This document shows, in pieces, positions 1-4,897 of a stretch of DNA of 8,342 nt. Position 1 is the first letter of the stretch, and every line of letters starts with the position of its first letter. The notes below the pieces were generated by a model. That model saw only the letters and a program-made list of their open reading frames with translations, was not told the origin of the DNA and made no database searches. The translations under genes were made by a program, and so were the position numbers. Source of the DNA: Actinomycetota bacterium (lineage in GTDB: Bacteria > Actinomycetota > Humimicrobiia > Humimicrobiales > Humimicrobiaceae); assembly GCA_023475715.1 (NCBI GenBank), contig JAMCVO010000681.1, positions 1 to 8,342 on the forward strand, in the 5' to 3' direction.

Positions 1-169
1 TTTCTTTGCAGCCAAAATCTTCATTTGCAAACCCATTTTTTTGAGGTAAAAGCCAATTTGCCACCTTACCATCGGAAAAATTCGCGTCGCCTTGCTCACG
101 CAAGGCAACCTCGTTTTTTATTTCGGAGATTCGGGAATTTAGGCCATAAAACATCATTATTTCAATCAT
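1..169 (-). pseudogene. Headless serine recombinase C-terminal tail, partial at window edge
   Basis: This minus-strand frame is open from an ATG at 169 to the window edge (56 residues). It matches the C-terminal tail of the recombinase encoded at 443-1969: FYGLNSRISEIKNE here against FYGLNSQIPEIENE there, then identical residues through NEDFGC. No catalytic, recombinase or zinc-ribbon domain is present. Its ATG overlaps the TGA of the upstream XRE gene (ATGA), so it could be translated by coupling, and homology begins almost exactly at that junction. It is most simply a remnant of a second related recombinase gene whose 5' part was lost or replaced. A small coupled peptide cannot be excluded. 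The frame may continue left of the window. Confidence 0.6.
9..107. repeat. Left copy of 99-bp perfect inverted repeat
   Basis: Bases 9-107 are the exact reverse complement of 1792-1890. Weaker homology continues inward to about 166 (partner 1733), with many substitutions in that part. The perfect block contains a small stem-loop (CAAGGC/GCCTTG). The sharp change from perfect to diverged identity suggests recent gene conversion or recombination within an older duplication. Confidence 0.95.
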
Positions 170-375
170 ATGGAAGAATTTACCAATTCATCAAGGGTTA
201 CTTCTAAAGCCTTGGCAAGCTTGATCAATGTCTGGAGCTTTGGATTTTTTACTTTGTTTTGTTCTATCTTAATAAGGGTCTGATAAGAAACATCAGACTC
301 TTTTGCCAGTCTTTCTTGAGACCAGCCTTTTTTATTTCTAAGTTTTTTTATATTCTCTAAATTGATACTTGACAT
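166..375 (-). CDS. XRE-family HTH transcriptional repressor (small)
   Basis: This 69-residue protein is essentially a single Cro/C1-type helix-turn-helix domain (about residues 8-62). Family hallmarks are KLRNKKGWSQERLAKESDVS, then the recognition-helix segment YQTLIKIEQN, and LAKALEVTLDEL at the end. It has no second domain, so it is probably a dimeric DNA-binding repressor acting in the cytoplasm. It diverges from the serine recombinase gene. A perfect palindrome (374-391) begins at its own start codon and covers the recombinase -35 box, which suggests autoregulation and repression of the recombinase. No clear Shine-Dalgarno sequence precedes ATG 375. Its stop overlaps the ATG of the recombinase-tail frame at 169. 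Family assignment is firm; the role as recombinase repressor is inferred from context. Confidence 0.88.
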   Translation of the reverse strand: MSSINLENIKKLRNKKGWSQERLAKESDVSYQTLIKIEQNKVKNPKLQTLIKLAKALEVTLDELVNSSI

Positions 376-391
376 AGTAATGTATTACTAT
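374..391. promoter_or_regulatory. Putative operator: perfect 8-2-8 palindrome
   Basis: ATAGTAAT-GT-ATTACTAT is a perfect inverted repeat with a 2-base spacer. It lies across the start codon of the XRE gene and over the -35 box (TTACTA, 385-390) of the recombinase promoter. Its size and position fit an XRE dimer operator. Binding would block recombinase transcription and probably also the repressor's own expression. The assignment to this XRE protein is an inference. Confidence 0.6.
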
Positions 392-413
392 ATACTTAAT
401 TAATTCATATAAT
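385..413 (+). promoter_or_regulatory. Sigma-70-like promoter for recombinase
   Basis: TTACTA (385-390), a 17-bp spacer, and TATAAT (408-413) lie ahead of the recombinase start. On the opposite strand, TATAAT at 417-412 could serve the XRE gene, so the two -10 elements overlap within TATAATTATA. The -35 box sits inside the palindromic operator. Confidence 0.55.
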
Positions 414-442
414 TATACACCTTGAAGGATACTAACAAAATC

Positions 443-1969
443 ATGGCAAAAGCTCAAACCACAAGATGCGCTATTTATACCAGGGTTTCGACTGACCTAC
501 AGGCTGAAAAAGATTTTTCTTCTTGTGAATCACAGGAGCAGAAAATAAGATCGTTCATCGAAAGCCAAAATGATTGGCAGATTTTTAAGGTTTATTCTGA
601 TTTGGGATTTACCGGTGCCAACATTAACCGCCCTGCTTTACAGGAATTAGTCGAAGATGTAAAGCAAGGGAAAATTGATATCATCCTCTCTTATAAAATT
701 GATAGATTGACTCGTTCTCCTAAGGATTTCTATCAACTGGTGGAAGTCTTTAATAAATATCGGACTGATTTTATTTCGATTACGGAGCGATTCGACACTT
801 CGACTCCAGCAGGAAGACTGCTCCGCAATATCATGCTTACCTTCGCTCAGTTCGAAAGAGAGCTGACTTCGGAAAGAACTAAAGATAAGGCGCTGGAAAG
901 AGCTAAAAAAGGAATGTGCGGTGGCGGTTTGCCACCTTTTGGGTATAAGAAAGAAAATAAAAAACTTGTTGTTAATAAAAAAGAAGCGGAGATAATAAGA
1001 CTTGTTTTTGAAACCTATATCAAAACTGGCTCTATTGGTAAAGTTTATGATTTACTTAAAGAAAAAAACGTTAAAAATGGATACGATAATCCTTTCCGCA
1101 AATCTGCTATTGTATATATTCTGAGAAATGTAGTTTATGCGGGAAAGATAGAACATAATAAGCAAATATATCAGGGAATCCATCAACCCGTAATCTCGGA
1201 AGAATTGTTCGAACTGGCCCAAAAAACTCATAAAAAAAGAATAAGGAAATTCAGAAATTATAAGAATTTTCTTTTCGGTGGATTGGTCAATTGTAAAAAT
1301 TGCGCTTGTAAGATGACGCCTTGCTTTTCGAATAAATGGTCAAAAGGAAGACTTAAAAGATATTACTATTATAGGTGTACCTCTACTCATCACAAAGACT
1401 GGAAATCTTGTCCTGTCAAACAGATAAGTTCCGACAGGTTGGAAAAGTATATCCTTGAAAATTTAGAAAGGATTTCTCTGGATAAAAACTATATAGAAAA
1501 CTTGGTTTTCAAGCTAAATAGTAGTTGGGTTAGTTCGAACACTGAAGCTAAAAAAATCGGTCCTAGCCCCGGATATGGATTCGAACTAACGAAGGTATGC
1601 TCCAAATTAGAGCCGGAAATAATCTTTTCATCATTAAAATTTTTTCTTAACAAACTTTCAAAAAGTAAAGGAGTTGAAAGAAATATCCTGACCAAAAGAT
1701 TCATTGAAAAGATTATCTATGACAAAGAAGATATTGAAATATCCCTATTTTACGGCCTAAATTCCCAAATCCCAGAAATAGAAAATGAAACTGCCTTGCG
1801 TGAGCAAGGCGACGCGAATTTTTCCGATGGTAAGGTGGCAAATTGGCTTTTACCTCAAAAAAATGGGTTTGCAAATGAAGATTTTGGCTGTAGAAAAAGG
1901 ATTCGAACCATAACTAATTTATTGTTAAATAATTATATTAATGTATTAAAACAAGTATTAAAATATTAA
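443..1969 (+). CDS. Large serine recombinase (site-specific integrase/resolvase family)
   Basis: This protein catalyses site-specific DNA strand exchange through a serine nucleophile. The N-terminal resolvase domain (about residues 8-150) has YTRVSTDLQ with nucleophile Ser16 and Arg14, YKIDRLTR, and the FAQFERELTSERT helix. The recombinase domain follows from PPFGY (164) to about 260. A zinc ribbon (about 277-325) has likely ligands Cys284, Cys287, Cys312 and Cys323. A Lys-rich C-terminal region contains the inverted-repeat segment (residues 450-483), then a short tail. At 508 residues it is normal for large serine recombinases. ATG 443 is preferred, with GAAGGA at 424-429, although an in-frame TTG at 422 would add seven residues. 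The tail GCRKRIRT appears to be antisense of a tRNA 3' end, typical of an integrase reading across an attachment site. No cargo beyond the XRE gene is visible. Confidence 0.93.
   Translation: MAKAQTTRCAIYTRVSTDLQAEKDFSSCESQEQKIRSFIESQNDWQIFKVYSDLGFTGANINRPALQELVEDVKQGKIDIILSYKIDRLTRSPKDFYQLVEVFNKYRTDFISITERFDTSTPAGRLLRNIMLTFAQFERELTSERTKDKALERAKKGMCGGGLPPFGYKKENKKLVVNKKEAEIIRLVFETYIKTGSIGKVYDLLKEKNVKNGYDNPFRKSAIVYILRNVVYAGKIEHNKQIYQGIHQPVISEELFELAQKTHKKRIRKFRNYKNFLFGGLVNCKNCACKMTPCFSNKWSKGRLKRYYYYRCTSTHHKDWKSCPVKQISSDRLEKYILENLERISLDKNYIENLVFKLNSSWVSSNTEAKKIGPSPGYGFELTKVCSKLEPEIIFSSLKFFLNKLSKSKGVERNILTKRFIEKIIYDKEDIEISLFYGLNSQIPEIENETALREQGDANFSDGKVANWLLPQKNGFANEDFGCRKRIRTITNLLLNNYINVLKQVLKY
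1792..1890. repeat. Right copy of 99-bp perfect inverted repeat
   Basis: This is the exact reverse complement of 9-107, lying inside the 3' end of the recombinase gene. On the inner side, homology continues with substitutions to about 1733. On the outer side the copies diverge right after GGCTG, although 5 of the next 8 bases still match. Recombination between the copies would invert the XRE-recombinase segment and swap the last residues of the recombinase. Confidence 0.95.
1885..1909 (-). other. tRNA 3'-end remnant (T-arm plus acceptor), possible attachment site
   Basis: Read on the minus strand this is GGTTCGAAT, CCTTT, TTCTACA, G, CCA. A T-loop is followed by exactly 5 (T-stem), 7 (acceptor), 1 (discriminator) and 3 (CCA) bases. 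Sequence further upstream on that strand is AT-rich with no anticodon arm, and the 5' half of the T-stem does not pair fully, so this is only a fragment. A72 and G73 would fit a U1-A72, G73 tRNA such as bacterial tRNA-Gln. It lies at the end of the recombinase gene, where an att site is expected for an integrase that targets tRNA genes. Confidence 0.45.
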
Positions 1970-2144
1970 CCTCTAGTTACGGAATTTCGATCAAAATTTT
2001 TAAAGAGTTAAATAAATTTAAGAAATTCTCTAATTATGAAATTATCAATTGATAAAAATATATTGAAAAACTTTATATTTAGATCACCAAGAACCAAATG
2101 AGTTTAATGGAAACAAACCACTGAACTTAAATAATATTGATCAA

Positions 2145-2594
2145 ATGTTAAGGTTCTTTTCTCAGAATAATCCAAATTTATTTAAAGTAAAATTGATGAA
2201 ATTATTTTGGTATTCAGATGTCCTTCATTTTAAAAGAGATAACCTGTCAATTTCCGGATTGGTATATACCCATATGCCTTTAGGCGCTTTACCTTTAGGT
2301 TATGAAACTCTTTTCCAAGCTTTCAGTAATTCTGTAATTGTTAAAATGGAAAGTTTTAACTGTTCTGATGATGAAGAGAGGATTGGTTATAAAATCGAAA
2401 ATTTAGAAAAAGTTGACCTTAATAAATTAGCACCATCTGAAATTGCCATTATTAATGAAGTAAACATGTTTTTTAAAAAAATGGGAAGTAAGAAAATTAG
2501 TGAATATATGCATGAAGAAGTTGCTTATAAAAATACTAAAATAGGTGATTTAATCTCTTTTAAATTAGCTAAAGAGTTAAGAAATTTAAATTAA
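2145..2594 (+). CDS. Panacea-domain (DUF4065/SocA-like) antitoxin, probably 5'-truncated
   Basis: The Panacea signature is clear: LFKVKLMKLFWYSDVLHFK, then GLVYTHMPLGALPLGYE in the middle and SEYMHEEVAYKNTKIGDLIS near the end. Panacea domains act as antitoxins or chaperone-like partners in diverse toxin-antitoxin pairs, often fused to an N-terminal XRE HTH. The frame stays open upstream of ATG 2145 to a stop at 2064, and the unstarted codons read EFNGNKPLNLNNIDQ. That resembles the linker before Panacea domains in HTH-Panacea proteins. No ATG, GTG or TTG lies in that stretch and no Shine-Dalgarno precedes 2145. The gene has therefore probably lost its HTH-encoding 5' end, perhaps through insertion of the neighbouring recombinase element. 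No toxin gene is visible beside it. It may be a pseudogene or a short domain-only protein. Confidence 0.72.
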   Translation: MLRFFSQNNPNLFKVKLMKLFWYSDVLHFKRDNLSISGLVYTHMPLGALPLGYETLFQAFSNSVIVKMESFNCSDDEERIGYKIENLEKVDLNKLAPSEIAIINEVNMFFKKMGSKKISEYMHEEVAYKNTKIGDLISFKLAKELRNLN

Positions 2595-2688
2595 CTTATT
2601 TTGATACTGTTTTAATAAATAGCATGACTTTTTTATTTTAAAAAATTATTTGTAAAATTAAATTTTGTATCAATAAAGGGTTAAAACT

Positions 2689-2763
2689 TGGTAGCGCATA
2701 GGGGGCTCGAACCCCTGTTTTAGCCTTGAGAGGGCTATGTCCTGGCCACTAGACGAATGCGCC
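2689..2763 (-). tRNA. tRNA-Glu (anticodon CTC)
   Basis: A complete 75-nt cloverleaf including encoded CCA can be folded. The acceptor is GGCGCAT/ATGCGCT, with a terminal G-U pair. The D-arm is GTCT...GGAC, the anticodon arm TAGCC-CTCTCAA-GGCTA, the variable loop AAAC, and the T-arm AGGGG-TTCGAGC-CCCCT. The discriminator is A, followed by CCA. Loop positions 34-36 are CTC, reading GAG (Glu). The GTCTAGTGGCCAGGAC D-region is typical of bacterial tRNA-Glu. No GC-rich terminator is evident downstream (2688 towards 2595), only AT-rich sequence. Confidence 0.95.
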
Positions 2764-2773
2764 GCAATTTTGA

Positions 2774-2802
2774 ATTCTATCTGCATTACATTATTTTGTA
2801 AA
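2774..2802 (-). promoter_or_regulatory. Promoter for tRNA-Glu
   Basis: On the minus strand TTTACA (2802-2797) is separated by 17 bp from TAGAAT (2779-2774). This places the start a few bases before the tRNA 5' end at 2763. It stands back to back with the GAF-ANTAR promoter. Confidence 0.55.
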
Positions 2803-2807
2803 TAGCC

Positions 2808-2837
2808 TTGGTTTAGACGCTTTTTATATTGTATAAT
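2808..2837 (+). promoter_or_regulatory. Promoter for GAF-ANTAR/aldolase operon
   Basis: A perfect TATAAT (2832-2837) is preceded 18 bp upstream by TTGGTT (2808-2813). The predicted start near 2844 leaves only a few bases before ATG 2848, so the mRNA would be nearly leaderless, in keeping with the absence of a Shine-Dalgarno sequence. Confidence 0.5.
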
Positions 2838-2847
2838 TATTCAACTA

Positions 2848-3567
2848 ATGAATAATAAAAATGAAAAAATAGAGAGCGCAAAGGAAATAATTGAAGCCCT
2901 TTCAAAAATTGGGGAAGCCATAACCTCAGATCTTTATCTTGAAGATATTTTAAAATTGATTGTTACGGTAACTGCTGAAGTTATGGGCTCAAAGATCTGC
3001 TCGTTAATGCTGCTTGACCCTGTAAAAAAAGAGCTATCAATAAAGGCAACACAAAGTATGAACAAAGAATACCTTAATAAAAGGCCTCTCAAACTCGGCG
3101 AGGGAATTGCAGGAAAAGTTGCCCTGGAAAACAAACCCATGATTGTTGAAAATATCCAGGAAGCAGAAGAATATAAGTTCAAGGACATCGGAATGAAAGA
3201 AGGTCTTGTGTCGATGCTCAGTGTCCCGCTTCATGTAAAAGGCAAAGTTATAGGGGTTTTGAACACTTATACTTCAAGGCCTCATAATTTCAGTGAGTAT
3301 GAGATTAACATTTTAAAAACAGTCGCAGACCAGGCTGCTATAGTAATTGAGAATTATCGTCTTCTTGTCGAAACTAAAGTCATAAAAGAAGAGCTTGACA
3401 CCAGAAAGGCAATCGAGAGGGCAAAGGGCATGCTGATGAAAGATCAAAATTTATCTGAGCACGAAGCATTCAGAAAAATTCAAAAATTTGCTATGAACAA
3501 CAATAAATCAATGAGAGAAATTTCTGAAGCAATAATTTTGTCAAGCGAATTAAAAGGTAAACAATAA
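2848..3567 (+). CDS. GAF-ANTAR transcription antitermination regulator
   Basis: This 239-residue soluble protein has an N-terminal GAF sensor domain (about 25-170, with LKLGEGIAGKVALENKPMIV and LSVPLHVKGKVIGVLNTY). A short helical linker leads to a C-terminal ANTAR domain (about 178-234: TRKAIERAKGMLM, then SEHEAFRKIQKFAM and SMREISEAII). ANTAR domains bind paired RNA hairpins with hexanucleotide loops and prevent intrinsic termination, as in EutV, NasR and AmiR. The GAF domain presumably senses a small ligand or redox signal; no ligand can be read from the sequence. There is no receiver domain or transmembrane segment, so it looks like a one-component system. The aldolase gene follows after 20 bp. 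The only ANTAR-like RNA target in the window is the leader of the glutamate synthase operon at 4808-4882, which makes that operon its candidate target. Confidence 0.92.
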   Translation: MNNKNEKIESAKEIIEALSKIGEAITSDLYLEDILKLIVTVTAEVMGSKICSLMLLDPVKKELSIKATQSMNKEYLNKRPLKLGEGIAGKVALENKPMIVENIQEAEEYKFKDIGMKEGLVSMLSVPLHVKGKVIGVLNTYTSRPHNFSEYEINILKTVADQAAIVIENYRLLVETKVIKEELDTRKAIERAKGMLMKDQNLSEHEAFRKIQKFAMNNNKSMREISEAIILSSELKGKQ

Positions 3568-3587
3568 ATATAATTTAGGAGGTTAAA

Positions 3588-4583
3588 TTGCCGCTAGTAC
3601 CAATGAAACAAATTTTAGATGAAGCCATTAAGGGTAATTATGGTGTCGGAGCCTATAATGTAAATAATATGGAGCAGATTCAGGGGATAATGAGGGCTGC
3701 AAAAGAAACAAAATCGCCGGTCATTCTGCAGGCAAGCCGTGGGGCTATCAAATATACAAATATGGTTTATATAAAATATCTGGCAGCTGCAGCGGTTGAA
3801 GAAAATCCTGAAATACCAATGGCGCTTCATCTGGACCATGGCAACAGCCTTGAAACATGCAAACAAGCAACTGCTCTTGGTTTTACATCTGTCATGATTG
3901 ACGGCTCATTAAAAGAAGACAGTAAAACTCCCACCACTTTTGATGAAAATGTGGAGGTGACGAAATCTGTTGTTGAATATGCGCACAGTCTTGGAGTTAC
4001 TGTTGAAGGAGAACTTGGAACGCTCGGCGGGATAGAGGATGGAGTAGGGTCTGGACTTGTCAAATTAACAGATCCCGATGAGGCTGTAAGGTTTATCAAA
4101 CTTACAGGCGTGGATGCGCTGGCACTTGCAATTGGAACCAGCCATGGTGCTTATAAGTTTAAAGCAAAACCAACTCTTGCTATGGATATTATAAGTGCAG
4201 TAGCAGCTAAGGTTCCTGCAACACCGCTTGTAATGCACGGTTCATCGTCAGTACCCCAGAATCTGATTGATATAGTCAATGCTTACGGTGGAAAACTTGA
4301 AAAAACTATGGGTGTTCCTATTGAGTCAATTCAAATGGCGATTAAACGCGGTATTAGAAAAATAAATGTCGACACCGACGGAAGGCTTGCGATGACCGGG
4401 GCAATTAGAAAGTTTTTGGCAGAAAATCCTGCAGAATTTGACCCAAGAGGATATTTCGGTGCCGCCAGAGAAGCTGTATATCAGAGCGTAAGGGGCAAGA
4501 TGATAGATTTTGGAACTGCCGGTCATGCCGGAGATTATAAGCCTTCAACACTGGAAGAATATAAGAAATTTTATGCTTTATAA
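3588..4583 (+). CDS. fba: Class II (zinc) fructose-bisphosphate aldolase
   Basis: This cytoplasmic TIM-barrel enzyme cleaves fructose 1,6-bisphosphate to dihydroxyacetone phosphate and glyceraldehyde 3-phosphate, and runs in reverse in gluconeogenesis. At 331 residues it is of usual length. Visible active-site elements are ALHLDHG (catalytic Asp83, metal ligand His84), VEGELGTLGG (140-148), AIGTSHGAYK (His186), LVMHGSSS (His217) and INVDTD (259-264). The start is TTG 3588: AGGAGG lies five bases upstream (3577-3582) and the product then begins MPLVPMKQIL, the normal family N-terminus. The next ATG (3603) would remove conserved residues and is too far from the ribosome site. It lies 20 bp after the GAF-ANTAR gene and is probably co-transcribed with it. 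A tagatose-bisphosphate specificity is less likely but cannot be excluded by reading alone. Confidence 0.93.
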   Translation: MPLVPMKQILDEAIKGNYGVGAYNVNNMEQIQGIMRAAKETKSPVILQASRGAIKYTNMVYIKYLAAAAVEENPEIPMALHLDHGNSLETCKQATALGFTSVMIDGSLKEDSKTPTTFDENVEVTKSVVEYAHSLGVTVEGELGTLGGIEDGVGSGLVKLTDPDEAVRFIKLTGVDALALAIGTSHGAYKFKAKPTLAMDIISAVAAKVPATPLVMHGSSSVPQNLIDIVNAYGGKLEKTMGVPIESIQMAIKRGIRKINVDTDGRLAMTGAIRKFLAENPAEFDPRGYFGAAREAVYQSVRGKMIDFGTAGHAGDYKPSTLEEYKKFYAL

Positions 4584-4624
4584 ATTTTAAATTATTTATA
4601 AATTTTTTAGAAAAATAAAACTTA

Positions 4625-4698
4625 AAAGGCCGTATAATTATAAAAGCATCAGTTACAACTGAAAGGCCGTCATTAATTATTCCGGACTACCGGAATAA
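4625..4698. repeat. Intergenic direct repeats, small palindrome and hairpin
   Basis: The gap after the aldolase gene contains AAAGGCCGT twice, near 4626 and 4663. They flank the palindrome TCAGTT-AC-AACTGA (4649-4662). A perfect 9-bp stem, TTATTCCGG with loop ACTA and CCGGAATAA (4677-4698), follows. The hairpin has no U-tract on either strand, so it is not a canonical intrinsic terminator. It may protect the aldolase mRNA 3' end or be a protein-binding site. Confidence 0.5.
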
Positions 4699-4708
4699 GT
4701 CCTTAAAA

Positions 4709-4758
4709 TAAGCGTTAAATAAGCGGTTATAAAAATAAGTGGTTATAAGCGGTTCTAA
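4709..4758 (+). repeat. Near-tandem TAAGCGGTTATAA elements upstream of promoter
   Basis: Copies begin at 4709 (TAAGCGTTAA, degenerate), 4720 (TAAGCGGTTATAA), 4736 (TAAGTGGTTATAA) and 4746 (TAAGCGGTTCTAA). Spacings are 11, 16 and 10 bp. The cluster ends 4 bp before the -35 box at 4763, a usual place for activator or repressor sites. No known regulator can be assigned. Confidence 0.55.
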
Positions 4759-4762
4759 AAAT

Positions 4763-4790
4763 TTGACATTTTTTTAAAAAATGCTATTAT
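4763..4790 (+). promoter_or_regulatory. Strong sigma-70 promoter of glutamate synthase operon
   Basis: A consensus TTGACA (4763-4768) is followed after 16 bp by TATTAT (4785-4790) with an extended -10 TGC before it. Transcription would begin near 4797, giving a leader of about 100 nt that starts just before the paired hairpins. A near-consensus promoter followed by a terminator is what control by antitermination would require. Confidence 0.75.
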
Positions 4791-4807
4791 TACTTTTTAA
4801 TTAAATA

Positions 4808-4846
4808 GGCGAAGAAGCCAAAAATATAAAGGTAAAGAAGCCTTTT
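4808..4846 (+). promoter_or_regulatory. Putative ANTAR-responsive double-hairpin antiterminator
   Basis: Two near-identical 12-mers, GGCGAAGAAGCC (4808-4819) and GGTAAAGAAGCC (4831-4842), each form a hairpin with a six-base loop, GAAGAA and AAAGAA. The second stem is longer (AAAGGT/GCCTTT, 4828-4845). ANTAR target RNAs are paired hairpins with hexaloops carrying A at position 1 and G at position 4. The second loop fits fully; the first has G at position 1 and only a 3-bp stem. The 3' arm of hairpin 2 is also part of the 5' arm of the downstream terminator, so the two structures exclude each other. This is the established ANTAR antitermination layout. The assignment is from inspection only. 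Confidence 0.68.
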
Positions 4847-4882
4847 GAGGACGTGTATGTCTTAAGAGGCTTTTTTGTTTTT
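4838..4882 (+). terminator. Conditional intrinsic terminator in glutamate synthase leader
   Basis: A stem of about 14 bp joins 4838-4852 to 4859-4872, with one bulged G and two G-U pairs. The loop is GTGTAT and the run TTTTTTGTTTTT (4871-4882) follows. It lies within the leader, between the operon promoter and ATG 4898, so it would attenuate the operon unless an antiterminator forms. Its 5' arm overlaps hairpin 2 of the ANTAR-like motif. Confidence 0.85.
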
Positions 4883-4897
4883 GGGAGCAAAAACATT

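Noticed and set aside
25..207. Plus-strand open frame of 60 codons at the left end
   Set aside because: It is antisense to the recombinase-tail copy in the inverted repeat; the minus-strand frame shows real protein homology and this one does not.
422..442. TTG start for the recombinase adding seven residues
   Set aside because: No ribosome site lies before it and it is almost at the predicted transcription start. ATG 443 has GAAGGA upstream and all domain residues lie after it.
1885..1969. A full tRNA gene on the minus strand at the end of the recombinase
   Set aside because: Only the T-loop and acceptor end are recognisable; no anticodon or D-arm can be folded from the AT-rich sequence upstream.
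2608..2677. TTGATAC...GTATCAA inverted repeat downstream of the Panacea gene
   Set aside because: It is only 7 bp with wide spacing in very AT-rich sequence; chance is a sufficient explanation. The rest of this gap shows nothing else.
4607..4638. Possible extra promoter (TTAGAA ... TATAAT) after the aldolase gene
   Set aside because: The TATAAT is good but the only upstream box is poor and about 20 bp away. In an AT-rich gap this is easily chance.
4677..4698. Hairpin after the aldolase gene as an intrinsic terminator
   Set aside because: The stem is perfect but no U-run follows on either strand, so it is listed only as a structured repeat.
4853..4897. GTG start extending the glutaminase subunit by 15 residues
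   Set aside because: It lies in the loop of the leader terminator, and the added residues are simply the translated hairpin and U-tract. ATG 4898 has a GGGAG site.
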